64,000 nt of DNA from Nitrospira defluvii (GTDB lineage Bacteria; Nitrospirota; Nitrospiria; Nitrospirales; Nitrospiraceae), in contig WYAX01000029.1 of NCBI GenBank assembly GCA_011525625.1, positions 124,001 to 188,000 on the forward strand, read 5' to 3'. Within the stretch, counting starts at the first letter, position 1; every line of letters starts with the position of its first letter. Below, one piece after another: positions 45,191 to 55,170 of the stretch. The notes beneath the pieces are model-generated. The model was given only the letters and a program-made list of their open reading frames with translations. It ran no database searches and was not told the origin of the DNA. A program made the position numbers and the translations under genes.

Positions 45191-45534
45191 GGGAGGCACC
45201 AGGAGACGAAGCGTACGACATCCCATCGGCGATCGCGTGATGCATGTTGCCGGCGTGAGTAGATTGATCACGTCTTTTCCGGTCCATTGTTCTGCAGCCG
45301 GAGCGGGAAGCCTCTGCGATGACGTCGGCCTTGTAGGACAGGGCCGTGCTCCTCTGCAGTTCTCACCGTACGTTCCCTACAGACGCACATACCGCGTGGT
45401 ACGGGCGAAGGTTCGCGGGCACGGTTGGAATGCTCACGGCCCGACCGGGGGCAGGCTCGCATTGCTCAGGGTATCCCCGGTGCATAGTCGCGCTTCAGCT
45501 GTGCACAGGCAAACATTGGGTGCGATGGGCGATG
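45191..45534. other. Intergenic region without recognisable gene
   Basis: About 345 bp between the small oxidase protein and the outer-membrane protein gene. Open frames here have no domain or ribosome site. No clear terminator or promoter was identified. Confidence 0.4.
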
Positions 45535-46539
45535 ATGCGAGTCTTGTCGTATGGTCGGGCGCCGAGTCATAGCACGAAATGGTGGGTGTACCTGATGGTT
45601 CTTACCGGCCTCGTTGCGAGGCCAACCGCGCAGGCGGAGATGATCGGACCTCCCGTTCCGTTCCGATCCATCGCTCCCCCTGTGACCTGGATGTCGGATC
45701 GGTTTGGGCCGTCTCTCCGTGTGCCCCCTGCGGATATCCTCGGAGAGGCGCTCGAATTCAGGCTACAGACACACAGGGGCCCGGCGTTCGAGGGTGATGC
45801 GCCGACGATCGACCGGGCTTCCGGAGAAGAGAAGGGCCCTCGGATACCTGAGCCGATGGTCTTCGATCTCGTGCGTCCTCTCGGTGCCGGGCGTGGGGAG
45901 GCGGAATTCAATACGTTGGGGCTGGTGCCGCTCACGCGCAAAACGAGGAGAGTGGACGACGTGACCGATCCGCTGGGCTTGGTGCGGCGAAGTCCGGATA
46001 CCCAAGGTGTCGAATGGGCGCCGGAGGTGGAATTCGTGCTGACGGACGGACTCGCGTTCGAGTTGGAATTGCCGCTGGAGAATGGTTCCGTCGAAGCCTA
46101 CAAGGTAGCCGGTCAAGCCACGTTCGGCACCTTGTGGGACCATCGGTTTATTCACGGCGCGCAAGTGATCGCTCAATATGATCGGCAGCCCGGAACCTGG
46201 ACCACGACGTGGTTGTATTTGGCCGGGGCTCGATTGAACAACCTCTGGAGTCTCTTCGGCATGGTCGGCCCTCGCTTCGAGCACGGGAGTCCGGTCGGCG
46301 GACGACATGCAGAGATCCTGGGTAATGTGACCCTGTTTGCTGATATCACAGACAGGTGGGTCGGCGGAGTAGAAATGAATGTCGGGCAGGTTCTCGACGG
46401 CAGCGGATCTCTGCTGGTGATGCCGCAAGTGCACTATGAAGTCGATTCCCATTGGATGGTGCAGGCGGGAGTCGGCGCCCGTGTGATCGATGATGCGATC
46501 TTGGCAGAGATTGGGTTTCGACTCATTCGAGAGTTCTAG
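45535..46539 (+). CDS. Exported outer-membrane beta-barrel-like protein
   Basis: 334 aa from the second of two tandem ATGs (45532/45535). A signal peptide runs to about residue 34 (WWVYLMVLTGLVA then TAQA). The C-terminal two-thirds alternate hydrophobic and polar residues in strand-length units and end GFRLIREF with a terminal Phe, as expected for an outer-membrane barrel. The Pro-rich mature N-terminus is unusual. No family recognised. It follows the oxidase genes but a functional link is unproven. Confidence 0.6.
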   Translation: MRVLSYGRAPSHSTKWWVYLMVLTGLVARPTAQAEMIGPPVPFRSIAPPVTWMSDRFGPSLRVPPADILGEALEFRLQTHRGPAFEGDAPTIDRASGEEKGPRIPEPMVFDLVRPLGAGRGEAEFNTLGLVPLTRKTRRVDDVTDPLGLVRRSPDTQGVEWAPEVEFVLTDGLAFELELPLENGSVEAYKVAGQATFGTLWDHRFIHGAQVIAQYDRQPGTWTTTWLYLAGARLNNLWSLFGMVGPRFEHGSPVGGRHAEILGNVTLFADITDRWVGGVEMNVGQVLDGSGSLLVMPQVHYEVDSHWMVQAGVGARVIDDAILAEIGFRLIREF

Positions 46540-46827
46540 TGGGTGCGGCAGCAGGCAAGACCTGAGAAGAGAGAATGTTGTGGGGCGACGCGCTGTCAGA
46601 TTGAGCAACGGGCCTGTGCAGCGATTCCAACGGCACGGGACTCTCGTGAGCCGCTCTCTTGTATCGGCGCACCCCAGCTACTAGGATGGACGAAAGACGG
46701 GCTTCCACCGTCATCATCCGATCTCTCAGCCACGCAGCGGCACAACGATCCTGACCGGGACGGGCCGCCGACGTAGCTCTCGATCCTGCGATGCACAACA
46801 ACGGCTGGCGCAGAAAGTGAGCAGAAC

Positions 46828-48180
46828 ATGGGACTGGGTGAACAGCGCCACGGAGAGCGCCGAGATATCGCATTGATCCGGCCGGTGGTGGCACCTTTCG
46901 AAACATTCATCCATGCCGAGTCCAGCGGCGGCCTGTTGCTTTTGGGTGCGACGGTGGTGGCCTTGCTGTGGGCCAATTCGCCCTGGGCCGCCTCGTACGC
47001 GGCTCTATGGAGCACACCCATCAGCTTGGTGGTCGGCTCGCATGCCTTGACGGAAACGTTGTTGGAGTGGATCAACGACGGCCTGATGGCGATGTTCTTT
47101 TTCGTCATCGGGTTGGAGATCAAACGCGAGGTGCTCGTCGGCGAACTGGCCTCGTGGCGTCGCGCGGCCCTGCCGCTGGTGGCGGCGCTCGGCGGCACCA
47201 TCGTACCCGCATCGCTGTACGTACTTGTGAACGGCACCGGTCAAGGCGCAGCGGGCTGGGGCATTCCCATGGCCACCGACATCGCCTTCGCCCTGGGCGT
47301 CTTGACGCTGCTGGGACCGCGCGTTCCCCTTTCGCTCAAGATATTCCTCACGGCCTTGGCGATCGGCGACGACTTGATGGCGGTGTTGGTCATCGCACTC
47401 TTTTACACTTCGACCATTTCCTGGGTGAACCTCGGCATCGGAGCCCTGTTCTTGATCCTGCTCGCGGCGGCGAATGTCGTGGGTATCCGGCATCCTCTCG
47501 TGTATGCGCTGTTGGGAATCGGTGGACTCTGGCTGGCGTTTCTCCTCTCCGGTGTGCATGCCACCATCGCGGGCGTGTTGGCGGCCATGACGATTCCGGC
47601 CCGCACGCGCGTGAGCGGCAGCGAGTTTGTAGCGCGTGGGCAGGCGCTGTTGAAACGCTTTGAAGAGGTCACCTCCGCGGAACGGCCGCCGTTGGCCAAC
47701 GCAGAGCGTCATCACGTGACGCAGCGATTGGAGATGGAGGTGAAGGACGTGGAGACGCCGTTACAACGCTTGGAGCATGCGTTGCATCCCTGGGTAACCG
47801 TCGTCGTGATGCCGCTCTTTGCCTTGGCCAATGCCGGGATCACGCTCGATGCGGATGGGTGGACTCACCTGACGCATCCGGTCGCGCTGGGCATCATGGC
47901 GGGGTTGTTCGTGGGGAAACCGGTCGGTATTCTGCTCGCCACCTGGGCTGCGGTGCGAGTGGGCCTCGTGTCGATGCCGGAAGAGGTCACGTGGCGACAG
48001 TTGGCCGGCGTCGGCGTGCTGGCGGGCATCGGGTTCACCATGTCGTTGTTCATTGCCGGGCTGGCCTTTCCGCCCGGTCCCTTGCAGCTGTCGGCCAAAG
48101 TCGGGATTCTCTGTGCCTCGACCGTCGCCGGCCTGGTTGGTTGGGGATGGTTGCGGGCCGGCAGTCAGACGGGTGCTTGA
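46828..48180 (+). CDS. nhaA: Na+/H+ antiporter NhaA
   Basis: 450 aa with 11-12 membrane spans. The N-terminal amphipathic region FETFIHAESSGGLLLL, FFFVIGLEIKREVL and MATDIAFALGVL are family hallmarks. The ion-binding Asp pair sits in LAIGDDLMAV, where the usual VDDIGA is altered by Ile-Gly before and Leu-Met after. It exchanges sodium for protons at the inner membrane for pH and salt balance. The next two genes, lapA-like and mscS, suggest an osmotic or ionic homeostasis group. Confidence 0.93.
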   Translation: MGLGEQRHGERRDIALIRPVVAPFETFIHAESSGGLLLLGATVVALLWANSPWAASYAALWSTPISLVVGSHALTETLLEWINDGLMAMFFFVIGLEIKREVLVGELASWRRAALPLVAALGGTIVPASLYVLVNGTGQGAAGWGIPMATDIAFALGVLTLLGPRVPLSLKIFLTALAIGDDLMAVLVIALFYTSTISWVNLGIGALFLILLAAANVVGIRHPLVYALLGIGGLWLAFLLSGVHATIAGVLAAMTIPARTRVSGSEFVARGQALLKRFEEVTSAERPPLANAERHHVTQRLEMEVKDVETPLQRLEHALHPWVTVVVMPLFALANAGITLDADGWTHLTHPVALGIMAGLFVGKPVGILLATWAAVRVGLVSMPEEVTWRQLAGVGVLAGIGFTMSLFIAGLAFPPGPLQLSAKVGILCASTVAGLVGWGWLRAGSQTGA

Positions 48181-48207
48181 TCGAGGCGGAACGTCGGGAG
48201 GGGACGT

Positions 48208-48549
48208 ATGGTGAGCAGAGGGATCGCGTTGGTGGGGCTGTTTGCGTTGGCCTTATTCGCGCTCCAGAACATGGAGGCGGTCAGCGTGCGGTTCCTGCTG
48301 TGGAGTTATGACACCACCCTGGTCCTGATTATTCTCGGGTCGGCCGCGATTGGCGCCTCCCTCGTCGCGATCGTCTCCCTGGGGGCGCGAATGCGGCGGG
48401 CTCGTGAGGTCGATCGGTTGGCCGTGACTGTCCATGCCCAGGCCGAGCGGATCCGACGATTGGAAACCCAGGATCGGGACGCATTGCAACAGGCGGGTTC
48501 GTTGTTGCCTACCCGTTCGACCGACCATGTGAAAGGAGAACATGCATGA
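48208..48549 (+). CDS. LapA-domain (DUF1049) inner-membrane protein
   Basis: 113 aa with GGGAGGGG before the ATG. Two membrane helices (about 5-20 and 40-60) with the LapA signature FALQNMEAVSVRFLLW between them, then a cytosolic coiled coil (VDRLAVTVHAQAERIRRLE). LapA-type proteins act in envelope and lipopolysaccharide assembly. Its stop overlaps the start of the MscS gene as ATGA. Confidence 0.8.
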   Translation: MVSRGIALVGLFALALFALQNMEAVSVRFLLWSYDTTLVLIILGSAAIGASLVAIVSLGARMRRAREVDRLAVTVHAQAERIRRLETQDRDALQQAGSLLPTRSTDHVKGEHA

Positions 48550-49475
48550 TGACCGGATTCTCGATCGAGACCGCCTGGCCATGGTTGATCAGCCTGGCCA
48601 CGACCGTGGGTCTGGCTCTCTTCCGTGTAGGAGTGGTCCTTGTGGTCGGCTATATTGCGCTGCGTTTTACCCGCCTGGGGCTGCTGCAACTGGAGCGGGT
48701 GATGGTGGCTGCGAGCGACACGGCGGATCAGCAGGCGGGGACGGCTCAGAAACGGGCCGCCACCTTGACCGGCATCCTCAGGACCATCGCGCTCACGGCG
48801 ATTTGGGCGGTCGTCATCATCGAATCGTTGCAGGTCGTCGGGCTGGACGTGGCGCCGATCCTCGCCGGGGCGGGGATCATCGGGCTGGCCGTGGGCTTCG
48901 GCGCTCAGAATCTGGTTCGGGATCTCATCAGCGGATTCTTCATCATCCTGGAAGATCACATCCGGCTGGGGGATGTGGCGGTGATCAACGGGACCGGCGG
49001 ACTGGTCGAGACCATTACGTTCAGGACCATCGCGTTGCGCGACTTTTCCGGTGTGGTCCACGTGTTTCCCAATGGCGGCATCAACACCCTGTCGAACATG
49101 ACCAAAGATTGGTCGGCCTTTGTGTTGGATATGGGGGTGGCCTACAAGGAGGATACGGATCGGGTGGTGGCGGTGATGCGGGCGGTCGGGGACGACTTGC
49201 GTCAGGACCGCGAGTTGGGCAGCCTGATTCTGGAACCCATCGAGATCGTGGGCGTAGAGAACTTTGCCGACAGCGCCGTGACCATACGGGCGCGCATCAA
49301 GACCAAACCGCTTGAACAATGGAAAGTCGGGCGCGAGTATCGACGCCGGCTCAAGAAGGCCTTCGACGTCGAAGGCATCGACATCCCCTTCCCGCAACGC
49401 ACCCTCTCAGTTCTTGAAGCCGGGCATCCGTTTAAAGTCGAATTGGTGGGCGGGTTGAAGCAATCCGGCTCGTAA
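48546..49475 (+). CDS. Small-conductance mechanosensitive channel (MscS family)
   Basis: 309 aa with AAAGGAG upstream. Three N-terminal membrane helices; the pore helix reads LAGAGIIGLAVGFGAQNLVRDLISGFFIILED (cited in part), with the Ala/Gly pattern of MscS TM3. A beta domain (VHVFPNGGINTLSN) and C-terminal alpha/beta region follow. It releases solutes on hypo-osmotic shock. Convergent with the minus-strand catabolic operon, only two bases apart. Confidence 0.92.
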   Translation: MMTGFSIETAWPWLISLATTVGLALFRVGVVLVVGYIALRFTRLGLLQLERVMVAASDTADQQAGTAQKRAATLTGILRTIALTAIWAVVIIESLQVVGLDVAPILAGAGIIGLAVGFGAQNLVRDLISGFFIILEDHIRLGDVAVINGTGGLVETITFRTIALRDFSGVVHVFPNGGINTLSNMTKDWSAFVLDMGVAYKEDTDRVVAVMRAVGDDLRQDRELGSLILEPIEIVGVENFADSAVTIRARIKTKPLEQWKVGREYRRRLKKAFDVEGIDIPFPQRTLSVLEAGHPFKVELVGGLKQSGS

Positions 49476-49477
49476 GA

Positions 49478-51388
49478 TCACCCGGCCGGCGGCTTCGCGC
49501 GATAGTCTTCCAACCGACGGTGCACAATCCCCGACGACAAGCTGGGGTAATAGCCCTTCAGGGCCTGGATGCCGGTTGTCGCGGTCACGCGGTCTCCCTG
49601 TTCCCGGCATGCTGCGAGGCGTCGGATCACACGCTGCTTCGCGATGGCACAGAACGCCTCCGCCAATTCCCAGACCGTCGTCCTTCCTTCCAGTCTGGTC
49701 TGTTCTTCGGCGTACAGGACGGTCGCCGAGATAGCCAGCAGATCCTCGCCGACCGACTCGAACAGGTTCTGGAGCCGTTGTTCATCCTGAAACGAGGTCT
49801 GAAATTGCACCATCGTTCGGAAGATCTCGCGGGCCAACCGTCGACTGGTGCGTTCGACATCGCGCGCCATCGCCCCCACCTGAGGGTGCGTGAACTCAGG
49901 GCAGGCCGGCAACGGCCGTTTCAGCCATTGCTTCAGGTACCAGGGAAGGTAGAAGCCGGCCAATTTCAGGGCCTGTCGCGACTGGTCGAGGATGGACAGG
50001 TCTCCGGCGTAAAGAGCCTTGGCACGATCCAGATGATGGCTCAGACCTTCGCGCACGATGAACGGCCGGAGGACATCCGTCGCGCCTTCGCCGATCCGGT
50101 ACATTTCGGCATCGCGTACCAGTTGTTCGATGCCGAAAGCCGGTTCTCCTCGCCGGCTCTTCGACTCCGCCGTTTCGTATCCCATGCCGCCGAAGAGAAT
50201 CTGAGCATCGCGGAGGAAGCGAATCGTATGCTCGGAGCAAAAGACTTTGGCCACGGCGGCTTCGATCCGGATATCGTGCCGGTGTTGATCGGCGAGTCGC
50301 CACACCAGCATGGCCAACGCTTCCATGGCAAAGAGATGTCCGGCCATATCCCCGAGGCGAATCTGCTGCGTTTGGCGTTCGGCCAGCGGCTTCTGGAAGG
50401 TGACTCGTGCATTCGCCCGATCCAGGGTCGGTTGCCAGGCCTGTTTCGCCATGCCGAGGCAAATGGCCGGAATGCTGACTCCGCGCCCCACATTCAGAAT
50501 GGTGAGGGCATATTTCAACCCCTTGCCCACCTCGCCGATTACGTTCTCGACCGGGATCTGCACCTGCTTCAACGTGATGTGGGCGTTCTCAATGCCGCGA
50601 CAGCCTTCAAATTGGCACCGTTGCCGCACACGTAGGCCCGGCGCGGACATATCGAGGATAAAGGCCGTGTGGACCCGATCGTCGGCAGCCTGTCCTTCGT
50701 GAAGGGGCACCCATTCTGTTCGTCCGTCCCGCGACATCCGCTTGGCCGGCACCCTGGCGATGAGCGTGAGGTAGCGGGCGATCGGCCCGTTGGTACACCA
50801 GAGTTTTTCGCCGTCGACCAGAAAGTGGCTGCCGGTCCGGTCGAGCACCGCCTCCGTTCGCACGTGGGCGGCGTCGGAGCCGGTCAACGGTTCCGTGAGG
50901 GCGAAAGCCGAGATCGCTTCCCTCGCCACGAGCGGGAGATACTTGCGTTTCTGATCTTCGTTGCCGAAGAGGAGAATCGGCATGGCAATGCCGATGGATT
51001 GCGGGACTGCCACGGTGAGCGCGAGAATGTTGCTCCAACCGGCGATCAATGTCAGGACGCGGCCATAGTTGGTATAGGAGAATCCCTGGCCGCCGTACTC
51101 CTTCGGGATTTTCATCCCGAACGCGCCGAGCTTGAAGAGCCCCTGAATGACTGAGTCCGGAATTTTAGCCTGGCGTTCGATGGCGTCAGGATCGACCTCC
51201 TGTCGCAAAAAATGTTCGATCTGCCGGCAGAAGGCGTCACCGGCCGCCTTTTCCTCCGGCGGTTGCGGCGGAGTCAGCAGCAGCGTGAAGTCGGGCTTCC
51301 CGTCATAGAGTCCGGCCAGAAAACTCCCGCCCGTCAACCCTTCACGGGCTTCCTCGATCCGTTCGAATCCTTTGAAGAGGGTGCTCAT
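49478..51388 (-). CDS. Acyl-CoA dehydrogenase (VLCAD-like with C-terminal extension)
   Basis: 636 aa from the ATG at 51388, longer than the usual about 380 aa because of a helical C-terminal extension as in VLCAD/ACAD9. FAD and substrate motifs include FALTEPLTGSDAAHV and LFGGMGYETAESKSRR, with the catalytic-base Glu in YRIGEGATDV. It forms a 2,3-trans-enoyl-CoA while reducing electron-transfer flavoprotein. Last gene of the operon, 21 bp after the acyl-CoA synthetase. Substrate may be branched or long-chain. Confidence 0.85.
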   Translation of the reverse strand: MSTLFKGFERIEEAREGLTGGSFLAGLYDGKPDFTLLLTPPQPPEEKAAGDAFCRQIEHFLRQEVDPDAIERQAKIPDSVIQGLFKLGAFGMKIPKEYGGQGFSYTNYGRVLTLIAGWSNILALTVAVPQSIGIAMPILLFGNEDQKRKYLPLVAREAISAFALTEPLTGSDAAHVRTEAVLDRTGSHFLVDGEKLWCTNGPIARYLTLIARVPAKRMSRDGRTEWVPLHEGQAADDRVHTAFILDMSAPGLRVRQRCQFEGCRGIENAHITLKQVQIPVENVIGEVGKGLKYALTILNVGRGVSIPAICLGMAKQAWQPTLDRANARVTFQKPLAERQTQQIRLGDMAGHLFAMEALAMLVWRLADQHRHDIRIEAAVAKVFCSEHTIRFLRDAQILFGGMGYETAESKSRRGEPAFGIEQLVRDAEMYRIGEGATDVLRPFIVREGLSHHLDRAKALYAGDLSILDQSRQALKLAGFYLPWYLKQWLKRPLPACPEFTHPQVGAMARDVERTSRRLAREIFRTMVQFQTSFQDEQRLQNLFESVGEDLLAISATVLYAEEQTRLEGRTTVWELAEAFCAIAKQRVIRRLAACREQGDRVTATTGIQALKGYYPSLSSGIVHRRLEDYRAKPPAG

Positions 51389-51409
51389 ACGGTGCCTCAC
51401 CCGTGGTGG

Positions 51410-53131
51410 TCATGCCTGCTCTCTGAACTGTCTGTCTCGGTACTGCGCCAGGGTGGACGCCAGCCTGGCGCGGAGCTCCAATCGTTTGGGTTTGCCTGTC
51501 GCGGTATACGGTACTTCGTTACCGAGGAGGACGATTTTGGGCTGCTTGGCGAAGGGTAATCGGCTGCGGCAATGGGTCAGCACCTCCGCCTCGGTGGGAG
51601 GCGCCGCGGGATCGTGCGGAACGATGTAGGCTGCGATTTCGTCGCCGTAGTAGCGATTTTCAAAGGGGATGGCCATGGCGAACTTGACGCCCTGGTGCCC
51701 CTTCAGGACATCGTCGATTTCCAACGGCGAGATGTTGACTCCACCGCGAATAATGAGTTCCTTCAATCGTCCGGCAATAAAAAAGAACGGCCTGCCCCGT
51801 CCATCTGTTCGGTAGAAGCCCTCATCGCCGGAGCGGAACCAGCCCCATTGGAATGCCGCTTCGTTGGCGTCGTCGCGCCGGAAATAGCCTGCGCACAGGG
51901 TGCGTCCGCGGATGCAGATTTCTCCGCGAACACCTTCGGGAAGCGGCTGTCCCCGGTCGTTCAGAATCGTCATGACGTTGTGCCGTAGCGCCAACCCCAC
52001 CGAGGGAAATTCATAGTCGGCGAGCCAGTGGCGGTGCTGGTCCGGGGTGAGGTCGGTGGGCAGGAACGACGAATAACAGGTCGTCTCCGACAAACCGTAC
52101 CCATGGTGAATCGGGAAGCCGAATCGATCTTCGAACCGCAGGGCCGTCTCTTTCAGCAAGGGACCAGCTCCACAGATGGGTCCGCGGAAGAGGTCGAGTC
52201 GGTAGGAGGCGAGGTCTTCATCGGCGTCGAGGAGGAATTCCAGCAACGTGGGGACGACGCTCACGGAGGTGACGGTTTCTTCGTGCATCCGCCGCCAAAA
52301 GCTGCCGGTCTTGAACTTGCGATTGAGCACCACGCTGCCCTTGCAATACAGCGGCGTGACCAGCGTGACCACGATCCCGTTCACATGGTGTATGGGCAAC
52401 ACGCACATCAGACGGTCGTTGAGACCGAATCCGTGCCAGGCCGAGATGGCATCGGCATCGATCAGCAGATTCGTCGCCGTGAGGACCACACCTTTCGGCT
52501 GGCCGGTGGTGCCGGAGGTATACACGATGAGTGCCGGGTCATCGAGTTGCGCCGTCGAGGGGCAGAGTCCGGGTGAACGAAGCGGGCTACGCTTCCTGCC
52601 GTCTACCGACGGGCCTGTCGTGTCGTGGAGGCCGCCGTCGCCTACGCACACGACTTCGCGCAGGGCCGGAAGGTGCGCGTGAAGGTCCTTGATCTCGGCG
52701 TAGACATCTTCCCAGCAGAACGCCACCGAGACCTCGGCCTGTTCGAGGATGTACCGTTTCCTCTCGATCGCTTCCTCGATGTTGATCGGGACCACCGCGA
52801 TACCCGACACCCAGGCGGCCAAGTAGGTGAGGACCGTCAGATCATCGTTGAAGAGCAGCGTGGCGATCCGGTCGCCGCGCGTGAGGCCGAGCCTCGTGTG
52901 AAGCACCTTCGCCAGGCGATCGACGGTGGCACCCAACTCCGCATAGGTGTATGTGCGGCGCACGTGCCGCTCATCGTCGCAATACGTAAGGAAGTTTCTG
53001 GTAGCGAGCTGCGGGTCGTAGACGCGCGAGCGAAAGAACTCAGCAAACGACACCCAGGGAAGTTCCGCAGCCGATTCGGATGCAGCGCGAGCCTGCTCGA
53101 TGCTGTCAGATGCGCCGGTGAAGAGGCTCAT
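51410..53131 (-). CDS. AMP-binding acyl-CoA synthetase
   Basis: 573 aa from the ATG at 53131, marked by GAGG at close range; a longer frame exists inside the neighbouring citrate synthase gene. ANL-superfamily motifs: LIVYTSGTTGQPKGV (P-loop-like), GYGLSETTCYS, WFRSGDEGFYRTDGRGR and the late LKELIIRGGVN hinge, with PYTATGKPKR carrying the catalytic Lys. It activates a carboxylic acid to acyl-AMP and then acyl-CoA. It overlaps prpC by 26 bases. Specificity is unassigned. Confidence 0.87.
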   Translation of the reverse strand: MSLFTGASDSIEQARAASESAAELPWVSFAEFFRSRVYDPQLATRNFLTYCDDERHVRRTYTYAELGATVDRLAKVLHTRLGLTRGDRIATLLFNDDLTVLTYLAAWVSGIAVVPINIEEAIERKRYILEQAEVSVAFCWEDVYAEIKDLHAHLPALREVVCVGDGGLHDTTGPSVDGRKRSPLRSPGLCPSTAQLDDPALIVYTSGTTGQPKGVVLTATNLLIDADAISAWHGFGLNDRLMCVLPIHHVNGIVVTLVTPLYCKGSVVLNRKFKTGSFWRRMHEETVTSVSVVPTLLEFLLDADEDLASYRLDLFRGPICGAGPLLKETALRFEDRFGFPIHHGYGLSETTCYSSFLPTDLTPDQHRHWLADYEFPSVGLALRHNVMTILNDRGQPLPEGVRGEICIRGRTLCAGYFRRDDANEAAFQWGWFRSGDEGFYRTDGRGRPFFFIAGRLKELIIRGGVNISPLEIDDVLKGHQGVKFAMAIPFENRYYGDEIAAYIVPHDPAAPPTEAEVLTHCRSRLPFAKQPKIVLLGNEVPYTATGKPKRLELRARLASTLAQYRDRQFREQA

Positions 53132-54284
53132 AGGTCCTCGGCGACGGGCCGGTATACCGGGCCCGCGGTCGGATGAGACGATTGTGCCGCTGTTGTTCCA
53201 TGGCATGGGCGCACCACCCGGTGATTCGGGAGCAGACAAACAGCGGGGTGGCCAGTTCAGGTGGAATACCCATCACCAAGTAGGCGACGGCGGTGTAGAA
53301 ATCGAGATTCGGGCGGAGTCCCTTTTCCGCCAGCATGATGCGGTCGATGGTCGAAGCGATGTCATACCATCGACCGTCGTGACACAGTCGGCTCAAACGC
53401 TTCGCATGGCGCTGGATGATCGTCGACCGGGCGTCGCCCTGTTTGAGGACGCGATGCCCGAATCCCATCACGCGCTGTTTCCTGGCGAGGGCGTTACGCA
53501 CCCAGGATTCCGCCCGTTCCGGCCTGCCGATCTCCAGCAGCATCGAAGCCACGGCTTCATTGGCCCCGCCGTGGAGCGGACCTTTCAGGGTGGCCACCGC
53601 AGCCGTCAGGGCGCCGTGCAGATCCGTCAGAGTGGATGCCGTGACCCTGGCTGAAAACGTGGAGGCATTGAACTCATGCTCCGCATAGAGGATCAGCGAC
53701 ACGTTCAGGGCTTGCGTCATGGCGTTGCCGACCTCGCCCCGCAGTTCTCCGACGATGAGACGCAGCAAATGCTCTGCATATCCGCCGGAGTGGTCACGCG
53801 TCTCAGATTGCCTGCCTGCCAGTATCCGGTGACACTCGGCGACGAGAGAGGGAACCTGGCCTAATAACCGTATCGATTTACGAAGGTTCCCTTCCGGTGA
53901 TCCGTCTTGCGCGTCGGGATCCGTCATCCCCAGCAGCGATATTCCGGTCCGCAACACGTCCATCTGGTGCAGCCCGGGACGCAGGGTTTCGAGAAGCCGC
54001 TCCACCGGATCCGGCAACTGCCGATTGCGCACGATCAGATCGGAGAAGGTGTGTAATTCTGTGCCTGTCGGTAATCGCCCGACCAGCAGCAGGTGGGCGA
54101 CTTCTTCGAAACTGCTCCACTCCGCAAGATCACCGATGGCATAGCCTCGATACCGGAGGCCGGAGTCTCCCTCATCCACCTGACAGATTTCCGATTCGCC
54201 GGCGATCACGCCTTCGAGTCCTGGGCTGTAGCCGGTGTGAGGTGCGAGCTTAGCCGCCGCTTGTTCCTGCATAACCTCGTTCAT
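53106..54284 (-). CDS. prpC: 2-methylcitrate synthase / citrate synthase family
   Basis: 392 aa. Catalytic motifs: LYAEHEFNASTF (His), GPLHGGANEAV, GFGHRVLKQGDAR, and EKGLRPNLDFYTA with the catalytic Asp. Neighbouring prpB and prpD genes make 2-methylcitrate synthase (propionyl-CoA plus oxaloacetate) the likely activity. The start lies within the end of prpB by 35 bases, so translation is coupled. A bifunctional citrate synthase role cannot be excluded. Confidence 0.87.
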   Translation of the reverse strand: MNEVMQEQAAAKLAPHTGYSPGLEGVIAGESEICQVDEGDSGLRYRGYAIGDLAEWSSFEEVAHLLLVGRLPTGTELHTFSDLIVRNRQLPDPVERLLETLRPGLHQMDVLRTGISLLGMTDPDAQDGSPEGNLRKSIRLLGQVPSLVAECHRILAGRQSETRDHSGGYAEHLLRLIVGELRGEVGNAMTQALNVSLILYAEHEFNASTFSARVTASTLTDLHGALTAAVATLKGPLHGGANEAVASMLLEIGRPERAESWVRNALARKQRVMGFGHRVLKQGDARSTIIQRHAKRLSRLCHDGRWYDIASTIDRIMLAEKGLRPNLDFYTAVAYLVMGIPPELATPLFVCSRITGWCAHAMEQQRHNRLIRPRARYTGPSPRTYEPLHRRI

Positions 54285-55170
54285 GGGTCCTCCCTGTGGA
54301 TGCGTCGCGATCGTCGTAGCGCAGCAGGTCGTAGAGTGCCTGTCTGGGCATCATGCGATCGAGCCACTCGCGCTGAGTTCCGATGCACGCGAGTTCGGCC
54401 AGGAGTGTTTCGACCGCGCGCGCGGCGACACGCAACGCACTGACCGGAAACAGCACCGCGCGGTAGCCCAGGGCTTGAAATTCGCTCACACGTAAATAAG
54501 GCGTCTTGCCGAACTCTGTCATGTTGGCCATGAGCGGCACGTGCACGCCCGATTGTGTCATCTCGCGGGCGAAGGCGCCGAACTCCTCCGCGGATAACAG
54601 GGCCTCTGGAAAGAGCATATCCGCCCCCGCGTCGGCATAGGCCTTGGCGCGGCGAATGGCTGCCTCCATGCCTTCGACGGCGCGCGCGTCGGTCCGTGCC
54701 ACAATGAGAAAATCGGGATGGCTTCGTGCCTGGACGGCCGCGGTGAGCTTGGCAACCATGTCTTCGATGGGGACCACGCGCTTTCCCGGAAGATGGCCGC
54801 ACTTCTTGGCCGCGTCCTGATCTTCGAGTTGCATGCCGGCCAATCCGGCCCGTTCAAACTCCCGGACGGCTTCTCTGACCATCGACGGCGGCCCGTATCC
54901 GGTGTCTGCATCGACAATGGCCGGAATCGCCACGGCGTTCGCGATCACGGCTGCATCGGCCGCCATCTCCGCCAGCGAGATCACCCCGGTATCCGGCAGG
55001 CCGCGCGCGGCCGAAATGGCCGCTCCCGACACATAGAGCGCACCGAACCCGGCCCGCTCAATCTGCAAGGCCGTCAGCGCGTTGAAGGCTCCGGGCATGG
55101 CGATGGTGCTGGCCGCCAACAGTTCTCGCAGGCGCTGTCCTTTGCTGATGGTCGATCGCTCGGTCGTCAT
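54250..55170 (-). CDS. prpB: 2-methylisocitrate lyase
   Basis: 306 aa from the ATG at 55170, which overlaps the prpD stop as ATGA. The PEP mutase/isocitrate lyase barrel shows the active-site KKCGH loop, VDADTGYG with metal-binding Asp, MQLEDQ and IVARTDAR. It cleaves 2-methylisocitrate to pyruvate and succinate, the last step of the methylcitrate cycle. The C-terminal tail is extended and Arg/Gly-rich, partly because it overlaps prpC. Confidence 0.92.
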   Translation of the reverse strand: MTTERSTISKGQRLRELLAASTIAMPGAFNALTALQIERAGFGALYVSGAAISAARGLPDTGVISLAEMAADAAVIANAVAIPAIVDADTGYGPPSMVREAVREFERAGLAGMQLEDQDAAKKCGHLPGKRVVPIEDMVAKLTAAVQARSHPDFLIVARTDARAVEGMEAAIRRAKAYADAGADMLFPEALLSAEEFGAFAREMTQSGVHVPLMANMTEFGKTPYLRVSEFQALGYRAVLFPVSALRVAARAVETLLAELACIGTQREWLDRMMPRQALYDLLRYDDRDASTGRTHERGYAGTSGG